The notes beneath the pieces are model-generated. The model saw only the letters and a program-made list of their open reading frames with translations, ran no database searches and was not told where the DNA came from. A stretch of 6,010 bases of DNA from Candidatus Woesearchaeota archaeon (GTDB taxonomy: Archaea > Nanobdellota > Nanobdellia > Woesearchaeales > UBA11576), in contig JAUVBP010000077.1 in NCBI GenBank assembly GCA_030591125.1, positions 1-6,010 on the forward strand, read 5' to 3'. Position 1 is the stretch's first letter. Every line of letters starts with the position of its first letter. The position numbers and the translations under genes are program-made. This document shows positions 1 to 5,420 of this stretch, in pieces.

Positions 1-1
1 G

Positions 2-76
2 ATACTCATAGATAACTATTTCACAGCCCATAAGCTTGCCATCAAGAAGGTATACGGCGAAGAGCATGCTGATTGA
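2..76 (+). CDS. 3' end of an unrecognised upstream gene (partial)
   Basis: An open frame enters from the left edge and ends at TGA 74-76, giving a 24-residue C-terminal tail that ends KKVYGEEHAD. It is lysine-rich and uses AAG and ATA codons like the genes downstream, so it is probably the true end of a same-strand gene. The other two + frames are weaker: frame 1 stops at position 13. The tail is too short to name a family, and I do not recognise it. The gene ends 50 nt before the first plausible leader ORF and 152 nt before gap, so co-transcription with gap is possible. Confidence 0.5.
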   Translation: MLIDNYFTAHKLAIKKVYGEEHAD

Positions 77-100
77 TCCGAGATTCAGTAATGATGATGA

Positions 101-108
101 CTAAAATA
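101..108 (+). promoter_or_regulatory. Weak TATA-box candidate for the gap-pgk transcript
   Basis: CTAAAATA resembles the archaeal TATA consensus and lies in a purine-rich, G/C-poor stretch after the upstream gene. Archaeal transcription usually starts about 25 nt downstream, which would be near 127-132, just before the leader hairpin at 138-190. The match is imperfect and there is no clear BRE, so transcription from further upstream is equally possible. Confidence 0.25.
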
Positions 109-137
109 GGAAAAGAAGGGGTGTTATGATGATAAAG

Positions 138-190
138 GTGGCAATTAACGGTTCTCAAAAATTAAAGATTTTTGGAACCCTAATTGCCAC
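138..190 (+). promoter_or_regulatory. Long stem-loop in the gap leader
   Basis: Positions 138-147 (GTGGCAATTA) pair perfectly with 181-190 (TAATTGCCAC). After a small internal loop, 150-154 pairs with 175-179. After a bulged T155, 156-162 pairs with 168-174. The loop is 163-167. In total there are about 22 Watson-Crick pairs. The left arm is the copied gap start and the right arm is therefore antisense to the real gap start. The stem ends 27 nt before the gap Shine-Dalgarno, which stays free in this fold. No long U-tract follows, so a simple terminator is unlikely. Confidence 0.7.
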
Positions 191-217
191 ACATTCATAC
201 GATAACAAATCAGCAAA

Positions 218-223
218 AGGAGG
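218..223 (+). promoter_or_regulatory. Shine-Dalgarno of gap
   Basis: AGGAGG lies 5 nt before ATG 229 and 8 nt before ATG 232. It is a full match to the 16S anti-SD and the strongest ribosome-binding site in the window. It fixes the gap start here and argues against the longer in-frame start at 184, which would place the SD inside the coding sequence. Confidence 0.85.
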
Positions 224-228
224 AATTC

Positions 229-1245
229 ATGATGGTAAGAGTGGCAATTAATGGTTTCGGAAGGATAGGGAGGATGGTATTCAAGGCAGGGTTTGAGGAT
301 CCTGATATTGAATTTGTCGTCGTGAATGATCTCACAGATACAAAGACACTTGCATATCTTCTCAAGCATGATTCTGTCCACAGGACATATGAGAAAGAGA
401 TATCATCGACAGAAGACAGCATAATCGTAGATGGTAAGAGTGTGAAGGTGATATCCGAAAAAGATCCTGATAAGCTGCCATGGAAAGAGTTTGACATCGA
501 TGTCGTCGTCGAAAGCACAGGAAGGTTCACGCACGAAGAGGATGCTATGAAACACATCACATCAGGAGCCAAGAAGATACTCCTCTCTGCACCTTGTAAA
601 TCCAAAGACAAGGACAGGCCTGTCAAGACGATCGTAAAGGGGGTCAACGAAGAGACGCTCACAAAAGATGACATGATAGTCAGTAATGCTTCATGTACAA
701 CTAACTGTCTTGCACCGTTGGTGAAGGTCCTGGAAGATAATTTCAGGATAGAGAGCGGTTTCATGACCACGATCCACGCATACACCTCTGACCAGCGTAT
801 CGTAGACGGTCCGCACAAGGATCTGAGACGTGCTAGGTCAGCAGCACTATCCATAATACCGACCACAACAGGTGCGGCCAAGGCTCTGGGCCTTGTCATC
901 CCATCGCTCGCCGGAAAACTGGATGGATTTGCCGCAAGAGTCCCAGTACCAGATGGTTCATTGACAGACCTGACAGTCAAGATAAAGAAAGATACCACAA
1001 AAGAAGAGGTAAACAGGCTGTTCAAGAACGTTGCAGAGCATCACATGAAAGACACGCTGCAATACAGCGAAGAGCCTCTCGTATCGACAGATATGATCGG
1101 AAACCCACATTCTTCCATATTTGACGCTGGCTTGACAAACGTCGTCAACGGAAACCTTGTGAAGGTCGTCGCATGGTACGATAATGAATGGGGCTATTCT
1201 ACAAGGATGATAGACCTGATAAAGCTCATGGCCAAGCTTGGATGA
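229..1245 (+). CDS. gap: Glyceraldehyde-3-phosphate dehydrogenase, class I (bacterial type)
   Basis: Phosphorylating GAPDH converts glyceraldehyde-3-P, phosphate and NAD(P)+ to 1,3-bisphosphoglycerate in the cytoplasm. From ATG 229 it is 338 residues, normal for the family. The Rossmann motif INGFGRIGR is at 7-15, the catalytic loop SNASCTTNC at 152-160 with Cys156, the activating His183 in TIHAYT, the S-loop around 187-205 (DQRIVDGPHKDLRRAR), and the C-terminal WYDNEWGYS at 316-324. These are class I hallmarks. The usual archaeal (class II) enzyme is quite different, so bacterial ancestry is likely. Asp34 after the second beta strand suggests NAD use, but the S-loop has Gly-Pro where strict NAD enzymes often have Leu-Pro, so cofactor preference is open. 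ATG 232 is an equally plausible start. The stop lies 1 nt before pgk, and the leader carries a copy of the gene's start. Confidence 0.97.
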   Translation: MMVRVAINGFGRIGRMVFKAGFEDPDIEFVVVNDLTDTKTLAYLLKHDSVHRTYEKEISSTEDSIIVDGKSVKVISEKDPDKLPWKEFDIDVVVESTGRFTHEEDAMKHITSGAKKILLSAPCKSKDKDRPVKTIVKGVNEETLTKDDMIVSNASCTTNCLAPLVKVLEDNFRIESGFMTTIHAYTSDQRIVDGPHKDLRRARSAALSIIPTTTGAAKALGLVIPSLAGKLDGFAARVPVPDGSLTDLTVKIKKDTTKEEVNRLFKNVAEHHMKDTLQYSEEPLVSTDMIGNPHSSIFDAGLTNVVNGNLVKVVAWYDNEWGYSTRMIDLIKLMAKLG

Positions 1246-1246
1246 A

Positions 1247-2431
1247 ATGGATATTCCCACGCTCCGGAACGCGTATGTAGCGAAGAAAAAAGTTCTTGTA
1301 CGCACCGGATTTGACCTCCCTCTTGACGCAGACGGCAACATCACTGATGATACAAGGATAATGCGTTCTATACCTACAATAAGGTACCTGCTGGAACATG
1401 GTGCAGAACAGGTCATCATAATGACCCATACTGGCAGGCCAAAAGGGAACGAGGCAAGATTACGCACCGACAAGATAGCAAAGAGGCTTTCAGGAATTCT
1501 CGAAGAGGAAGTCACCAAGATAGATGACCTTGGAGAGAATGGAATCCCTGATCCGAAAGTCGACAGGATAGTGATGTTGGAGAACCTGAGATTCGATCCT
1601 CGGGAGAAGAGCAAGGAAGCTTCAGAGCGCGACAGTCTTGGCAAGCAGCTCGCGACACTCGCAGATCTATACATCAATGACTCATTCTCAACATGTCATA
1701 GGGACCATGCATCCATGACATCGATACCTAAGTTCATGCCTGGCTGCATAGGGCTCAGCGTGGAAGAGGAAGTAACAACAATAACTGATGCACTCAAGGA
1801 ACCTGAGCGGCCGTTCGTATCGATAATAGGCGGCGTGAAAGCAGACAAGCTCAATGCAGTGGCCAACCTCCTCGAACGCGTTGACAAGATACTGATCGGA
1901 GGAGCACTAGCATTCACCTTGTTGAAGAAGTTCGGCAAGGAGGTCGGCAAGACAAGGACTGACACCGAAGGCCTTTCAGGCTTTGATGAGATCATCACAA
2001 AGATCAAAGAGAGTGACAAGGTCATCCTGCCTGTGGACGCGATGCTGGGATGTGAATTCAAGGAGGATACAGGATCAAAAGTATGCACCATTGAAGGCAT
2101 GGACCCAGAGTGGATGGCGCTTGACATAGGACCTGAGACGATACGGATGTTCAGGGAAGAGATATCCCGGGCAAAGACAATCATCTGGAACGGCCCTATG
2201 GGCGTTTTCGAATTCGAGAAGTTCGCAGAGGGGACAAAAGAAGTGGCCCGGGCCATGGCTGAAACTGATGCGATCAAGATTGTAGGTGGCGGAGATTCAG
2301 GTGCTGCAGTAGAGAGATCAGGCCTTAAAGATAAGATGACATTAGTATCCTCTGGCGGAGGGGCCTCTCTCGAGCTTTTTGAGGGAAAAGAGCTCATTGC
2401 GCTCAAGGCACTCGTCAAGAACTACCCATAA
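1247..2431 (+). CDS. pgk: Phosphoglycerate kinase
   Basis: Makes ATP and 3-phosphoglycerate from the GAPDH product 1,3-bisphosphoglycerate; cytoplasmic and reversible. ATG 1247 gives 394 residues, close to bacterial PGKs. Visible motifs: HTGRPKG (61-67), ENLRF (112-116), a NDSFSTCHRDHAS segment (144-156), GGVKADK (195-201), WNGPMGVFEFEKFA (314-327), and the nucleotide-binding GGGDSGAAV (347-355) and GGGASLE (370-376). The N-terminal substrate motif reads RTGFDLP instead of the usual RVDFNVP, so two residues that normally contact 3-phosphoglycerate differ. GGVKADK appears one residue shorter than the usual GGAKVSDK. The frame is otherwise intact, so the enzyme is probably active. The start is 1 nt after the gap stop with only GGATGA ahead of it, which suggests translational coupling. 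An in-frame TTG at 1238 would overlap gap and is less likely. Confidence 0.96.
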   Translation: MDIPTLRNAYVAKKKVLVRTGFDLPLDADGNITDDTRIMRSIPTIRYLLEHGAEQVIIMTHTGRPKGNEARLRTDKIAKRLSGILEEEVTKIDDLGENGIPDPKVDRIVMLENLRFDPREKSKEASERDSLGKQLATLADLYINDSFSTCHRDHASMTSIPKFMPGCIGLSVEEEVTTITDALKEPERPFVSIIGGVKADKLNAVANLLERVDKILIGGALAFTLLKKFGKEVGKTRTDTEGLSGFDEIITKIKESDKVILPVDAMLGCEFKEDTGSKVCTIEGMDPEWMALDIGPETIRMFREEISRAKTIIWNGPMGVFEFEKFAEGTKEVARAMAETDAIKIVGGGDSGAAVERSGLKDKMTLVSSGGGASLELFEGKELIALKALVKNYP

Positions 2432-2455
2432 ACTAGACCTATGACAGGCATATAT

Positions 2456-2505
2456 ACCCCCTATCGGGTGGTGGTTCTTGACCCCACAATCCCCTAGAGG
2501 ATTGT
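2456..2505 (+). other. Two small hairpins after pgk
   Basis: 2456-2461 pairs with 2466-2472 (bulged T2469, loop TATC), and ACAATCC at 2486-2492 pairs with GGATTGT at 2499-2505 (6-nt loop). They follow the pgk stop by 24 nt and may protect the 3' end of the gap-pgk mRNA. No oligo-T follows on the + strand, so they do not look like a classical terminator. The rest of the 2432-2576 spacer holds the kinase promoter and no convincing gene. Confidence 0.45.
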
Positions 2506-2532
2506 CGTGTTAAAAGAATAGCTGAGAAAAGT

Positions 2533-2547
2533 AGAAAGTTATAAAAG
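2533..2547 (+). promoter_or_regulatory. BRE/TATA promoter of the kinase-aldolase pair
   Basis: AGAAAG (2533-2538) is a purine-rich BRE-like element directly followed by TTATAAAAG (2539-2547), a good archaeal TATA box. Starting about 25 nt downstream puts the transcript 5' end near 2565-2575, a few bases from ATG 2577. No Shine-Dalgarno lies between, so the mRNA is probably leaderless or nearly so. Confidence 0.65.
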
Positions 2548-2576
2548 ACAAGCAATATTAGGACACTACAAGAAAA

Positions 2577-3557
2577 ATGGCGAGCAAGAAGACCAAAAAA
2601 GAGTATGATGTCATAACGGTAGGTTCTGCCACAATAGACTGCTTCATCAACCTTCCTACTGATTTCAAGAACATAAAGCATGGGGCGAAACTTCTGATAA
2701 AGGACATCCAGCTTCTTACAGGTGGAGGAGGGACAAATGTCGGTGTCGGGCTCGCGAGGTTAGGCCTGAAAGCAGGTTTCATAGGAGAAGTGGGTGAGGA
2801 TCATTCTGCACATCTGATCAAGAAGGATCTTGAACATGAGGGTGTAGACTTCATCGTGAAACAGCACTCACGGCATCTTACTGCATATTCAGTCATACTT
2901 GAGTCGAAAGGTCAGGACAGGTCAATACTTGTCTACAAAGGGGCGAGCAGCTACCTTCATCCTGATGAGATCGACAAGGCCAACCTGAAGACACAATGGT
3001 TATATTTCGGGTCAGCCATGGGTGCATCGATGAAGACGATGGAATACCTTGCGAACCATGCACGCAAGAAAAAGATTAACGTGTACTTCAACCCCAGCAG
3101 CTACATGGTCAAGCAAGGGCGCAAGGTGCTCAGGAAGATACTGGTCGCGACAAAGATCCTCGCCATGAACAAGGAAGAGGCCCAGATGCTGCTCAAGAGC
3201 GGATCAAGTTCTGTGAAGTCATTGCTCACTGGATTATGGGCTCTGGGTCCAGACATCTGCATAATAACAGATGGGAAAAGGGGTGTTGATGTCTATGACG
3301 GTACAGACTTCTATTCCCTCAAGGCACACACGGTTAAAGCGATAGACACTACAGGCGCAGGTGATGCATTCGGCACAGGTTTCCTTGCAGGGCTCCTCAT
3401 GAAGAAAAAGATGGATAAGAAGAAGCGGATAGGTTTTGCAATGAAGCTCGGGATAGTGAATTCAGAATCAGTCATAAGGTTTGTCGGGACAAAGAAAGGC
3501 CTGCTATCTAAGAGGCAGGCGCTGGCAGACATGAAAAAGATATACGGGTCGTGCTGA
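2577..3557 (+). CDS. PfkB-family carbohydrate kinase, probable phosphofructokinase
   Basis: A 326-residue ribokinase/PfkB-fold kinase that transfers the ATP gamma-phosphate to a sugar hydroxyl. The N-terminal substrate motif GGGGTNVGVGLARLG is at 49-63, TDGKRG (231-236) matches the family's nucleotide-side loop, and the C-terminal signature DTTGAGDAFGTGF (257-269) carries the catalytic base Asp263. The N-terminus (MASKKTKKEYDV) is a short lysine-rich lead before the first strand. The family covers phosphofructokinases, ribokinases, fructokinases and nucleoside kinases, and sequence alone does not fix the substrate. The gene ends 1 nt before the aldolase inside a glycolysis cluster that has no other phosphofructokinase, so fructose-6-P (or fructose-1-P) is the best inference. 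It has its own promoter and no Shine-Dalgarno. Confidence 0.93.
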   Translation: MASKKTKKEYDVITVGSATIDCFINLPTDFKNIKHGAKLLIKDIQLLTGGGGTNVGVGLARLGLKAGFIGEVGEDHSAHLIKKDLEHEGVDFIVKQHSRHLTAYSVILESKGQDRSILVYKGASSYLHPDEIDKANLKTQWLYFGSAMGASMKTMEYLANHARKKKINVYFNPSSYMVKQGRKVLRKILVATKILAMNKEEAQMLLKSGSSSVKSLLTGLWALGPDICIITDGKRGVDVYDGTDFYSLKAHTVKAIDTTGAGDAFGTGFLAGLLMKKKMDKKKRIGFAMKLGIVNSESVIRFVGTKKGLLSKRQALADMKKIYGSC

Positions 3558-3558
3558 C

Positions 3559-4476
3559 ATGCTGGTATCAAACAAGACAATCCAGAAGAAAGCGGAACAG
3601 AGAAGATACGGAGTGGGAGCTTTCAATGTATATGACATGGAGTCAGTGCAATCAGTCGTCAGGGCTGCTGAACTTGAGAGGTCTCCTGCAATCATCGCAA
3701 CAAGCGAGGGAGCGATAAGTTACGCAGGCCACGAGTTCCTTGCAGAGCTCATCGAACTGGCGACGAGAAAGAAGAAAGTGCAGTTCACCATGCACCTTGA
3801 CCACGGACAGGACATGGACATCATCAGGAAGTGCCTTAAGTTAGGTTACACATCAGTCATGATTGATGCATCGAAGTATGATTTCAAGAAGAACATCAGG
3901 ATAACAAGACAAGTGGTTCAACTCGCCCATAAAAAAGGAGTCTCAGTAGAGGCAGAGCTTGGCACCATAGGAGGTGTTGAAGATTCAGTGTCTGCGAGAA
4001 AGATACTGCTCACCGAACCTGAGGATGCAAAAGAGTTTGTCGCGCACACAGGATGTGATACTCTTGCGGTCGCGATAGGGACGAGCCACGGAGCCTACAA
4101 GTTCGCAGGAAGTTCCAGACTGGACATAATGCGGTTGAGACAGATAAAGAAGACTGTAAAGGTGCCACTTGTCCTGCACGGAGCGTCAGGAATACCTGAC
4201 TGGATCGTCAAAAAAGCCAAGCTTTTCGGAGCAGTGCTCGGAAAGCCTCACGGGGTATCTGATAAGGACATAAGAGCCGCCATCTCAGGAGGCATCAGCA
4301 AGATCAACATAGACTCTGACCTTCGTCTTACATTTGATGCCACGATAAGGGAAGTGCTGAAGAAGAGACCTGAAATCTTTGATCCAAGAAAGATACTGGG
4401 ACCCGCAAGGGACGCGATGACCGACATGGTACGGTACAAGATGAGACTGTTCGGGTCATCAGGGAAAACGAGATAG
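3559..4476 (+). CDS. fba: Class II (metal-dependent) fructose-bisphosphate aldolase
   Basis: Reversibly splits fructose-1,6-bisphosphate into dihydroxyacetone-P and glyceraldehyde-3-P using a divalent metal, usually zinc. The 305-residue length is typical. N-terminal GVGAFNVYD (18-26); HLDHG (79-83) with catalytic Asp81 and metal ligand His82; VEAELGTIGG (130-139); TSHGAYK (175-181) with ligand His177; VLHGASG (205-211) with ligand His207; and NIDSDLR (250-256) for phosphate binding. Tagatose-bisphosphate aldolases share this layout, but the neighbours favour fructose-1,6-bisphosphate. It is a class II enzyme, not the archaeal class I aldolase or the bifunctional FBP aldolase/phosphatase common in archaea. 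The ATG is 1 nt after the kinase stop with no strong Shine-Dalgarno, so translation is probably coupled to the kinase. Confidence 0.94.
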   Translation: MLVSNKTIQKKAEQRRYGVGAFNVYDMESVQSVVRAAELERSPAIIATSEGAISYAGHEFLAELIELATRKKKVQFTMHLDHGQDMDIIRKCLKLGYTSVMIDASKYDFKKNIRITRQVVQLAHKKGVSVEAELGTIGGVEDSVSARKILLTEPEDAKEFVAHTGCDTLAVAIGTSHGAYKFAGSSRLDIMRLRQIKKTVKVPLVLHGASGIPDWIVKKAKLFGAVLGKPHGVSDKDIRAAISGGISKINIDSDLRLTFDATIREVLKKRPEIFDPRKILGPARDAMTDMVRYKMRLFGSSGKTR

Positions 4477-4486
4477 ACAGATAAGA

Positions 4487-4502
4487 GATATAACATATAA
4501 TC
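4487..4502 (+). promoter_or_regulatory. TATA-like promoter of tpiA
   Basis: The 70-nt fba-tpiA spacer is strongly AT-rich and has two overlapping TATA-like boxes, GATATAAC (4487-4494) and CATATAATC (4494-4502), after the purine run AGATAAGA. A start about 25 nt downstream (near 4515-4525) would leave a 20-30 nt leader that includes GAAGGG (4537-4542), a modest Shine-Dalgarno 4 nt before ATG 4547. tpiA may thus be transcribed separately from the kinase-aldolase pair. Confidence 0.5.
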
Positions 4503-4546
4503 ATAATACATAACTAGATGAACAGGATAAGATAAAGAAGGGAAAA

Positions 4547-5215
4547 ATGCCTATAGTCGTCGTGAACTTCAAGACATACGCTCAAGCAACCGGGCAGCGT
4601 GCAGTAGACCTTGCAAAGATATGTGAAAAGGTCTCCAAAGACACAGGAGTAACTGTCATCGTAGCAGTGCAGAATCTTGACCTGTTCCACGTATCAAAAG
4701 AAGTATCCATACCAGTATATGCAGAACACATAGATCCTGTCAAGTACGGCGCCAACACAGGGAAAGACCTGCCAGAGGCCGTCGTTGAGAACGGAGCGAC
4801 AGGTGTGCTGATAAATCACTCAGAGGATCCTGAAGAATTGAAGGATATAGAGATTGGCATAAGACGTGCAAAAGATGTTGGCCTTCAGACCATTGTCTGC
4901 GCACCTACAGCAGCCACAAGTGAAGCTATAGCTGCTCTTGGAGCAGATTTTGTCGCTGTAGAGCCGCCCGAACTCATCGGCGGGGACATCTCAGTATCAA
5001 AAGCACAGCCCGGACTGATCACAGACACTGTTGAGCTGGTCCACAAGATCGATGATAAGCTACCAGTACTCTGCGGAGCAGGAGTGAAGGATCACAAAGA
5101 TGTAAGGATTGCCATGAAACTCGGCTGTGAAGGTATACTCGTAGCATCAGGAGTCACGAAAGCGGATGACCCTGAAGCCGCCCTGCGGGATCTGATAAAG
5201 GGGATGGAATCATAA
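4547..5215 (+). CDS. tpiA: Triosephosphate isomerase, archaeal type
   Basis: Interconverts dihydroxyacetone-P and glyceraldehyde-3-P, linking the aldolase to GAPDH. At 222 residues it has the short archaeal form (bacterial and eukaryotic enzymes are near 250). Catalytic residues are visible: Asn7 and Lys9 in VVNFKTY, His91 in INHSED, and the base Glu139 in VEPPELIGGD, whose PPELIG form is characteristic of archaeal enzymes. The phosphate-binding loops are GAG (177-179) and ASG (200-202). This is the clearest archaeal marker in the window, set among bacterial-type glycolytic enzymes. Its stop codon TAA (5213-5215) forms the first bases of a long inverted repeat that extends into the spacer. 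Confidence 0.96.
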   Translation: MPIVVVNFKTYAQATGQRAVDLAKICEKVSKDTGVTVIVAVQNLDLFHVSKEVSIPVYAEHIDPVKYGANTGKDLPEAVVENGATGVLINHSEDPEELKDIEIGIRRAKDVGLQTIVCAPTAATSEAIAALGADFVAVEPPELIGGDISVSKAQPGLITDTVELVHKIDDKLPVLCGAGVKDHKDVRIAMKLGCEGILVASGVTKADDPEAALRDLIKGMES

Positions 5216-5291
5216 AAATCCGTCACGAGTGTCACACCCAAACCTAAAAACAAGGCATGACATAACAATCAATTTGACAGACGGATTTTTA
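5213..5291 (+). terminator. Long inverted repeat starting at the tpiA stop; possible terminator
   Basis: TAAAAATCCGTC (5213-5224) is a perfect 12-nt inverted copy of GACGGATTTTTA (5280-5291). TGTCA (5230-5234) pairs with TGACA (5275-5279) next to it, leaving a 5-nt bulge (5225-5229) and a loop of 40 nt. The right arm ends in five T's, which fits the oligo-T terminators of archaea, so it may end the tpiA transcript. A role in mRNA 3' stability is an alternative. Confidence 0.5.
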
Positions 5292-5295
5292 GGAC

Positions 5296-5379
5296 CCTCA
5301 AAATCACTTTATGATTTTGGGGCGCTAAAACGCAAAGCGTTTTGAGCGTGCCAAAAATTTCTGGTGAAATTTTTGTGCA
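5296..5379 (+). other. Three abutting stem-loops in the tpiA-pgi spacer
   Basis: Hairpin A: 5296-5306 with 5312-5322, 11 pairs including one U-G wobble (5298-5320), loop CTTTA. Hairpin B: 5323-5333 with 5337-5348, 11 pairs, bulged G5344, loop AAA. Hairpin C: 5349-5361 with 5366-5379, 13 pairs, bulged T5376, loop TGGT. Each begins on the base after the previous one ends. The wobble is tolerated in + strand RNA but would be an A-C mismatch on the - strand, so a + strand RNA is favoured. It may be a structured leader of pgi, a processing signal, or a repeat element. Together with the preceding inverted repeat it accounts for most of the 205-nt spacer. Confidence 0.7.
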
Positions 5380-5383
5380 TGAA

Positions 5384-5395
5384 TAAAAAAAATAT
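5384..5395 (+). promoter_or_regulatory. A-rich TATA-like element before pgi
   Basis: TAAAAAAAATAT directly follows hairpin C and lies about 30 nt before ATG 5421, a fitting distance for an archaeal promoter giving a short leader. The match to the TATA consensus is loose. GGTG (5411-5414), part of the Shine-Dalgarno consensus, sits 6 nt before the ATG. Confidence 0.3.
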
Positions 5396-5420
5396 GGAAT
5401 GGATAAGATAGGTGCAAAAG

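Larger units (their letters stand above)
126..251 (+). other. Short leader ORF (41 codons) whose start copies the gap start
   Basis: ATG at 126 follows a purine-rich GGGGTG (118-123) and opens a 41-residue frame ending at TAA 249-251, so it overlaps the first 23 nt of gap in another frame. Its first nine residues, MMIKVAING, match the GAPDH start MMVRVAING. The nucleotide match is about 24 of 28. The codon differences are synonymous or conservative (I/V, K/R, AAC/AAT), which suggests a duplicated gap start that diverged under coding constraint. After residue 9 the frame leaves the GAPDH sequence and runs through the leader hairpin. It could be a regulatory leader peptide, a remnant of a broken gap duplicate, or untranslated. 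A 12-codon frame (91-129) precedes it and overlaps its start as ATGA. Confidence 0.35.

Noticed and set aside
91..100. ATGATGATGA as a C box of a C/D guide RNA
   Set aside because: No CTGA D box follows at a suitable distance on this strand, and no paired C'/D' boxes are visible.
138..190. Leader stem-loop as an intrinsic terminator
   Set aside because: No U-tract follows the stem, and the oligo-T within it is in the stem itself; regulation of gap translation fits better.
184..228. In-frame upstream ATG that would add 15 residues (MPHIHTITNQQKEEF) to GAPDH
   Set aside because: It would put the strong AGGAGG inside the gene, it starts inside the right arm of the leader hairpin, and GAPDH proteins begin right at the VAINGFGRIG strand.
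210..1025. 271-codon open frame on the - strand opposite gap
   Set aside because: It lies entirely opposite a certain gene, is serine/leucine/threonine-rich as expected of a complement shadow, and shows no family motif.
1238..1246. TTG start adding three residues to PGK
   Set aside because: It overlaps gap, uses a rare start and has no ribosome-binding site; ATG 1247 gives a normal length and close coupling.
1696..2418. 240-codon open frame on the - strand opposite pgk
   Set aside because: Complement shadow of pgk with serine/proline-rich composition and no recognisable domain; the same applies to shorter - strand frames at 958-1677, 3311-3580, 4248-4511 and 5528-5797.
2441..2497. 18-codon ORF after pgk
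   Set aside because: No Shine-Dalgarno, its codons form the small hairpins, and nothing suggests translation.
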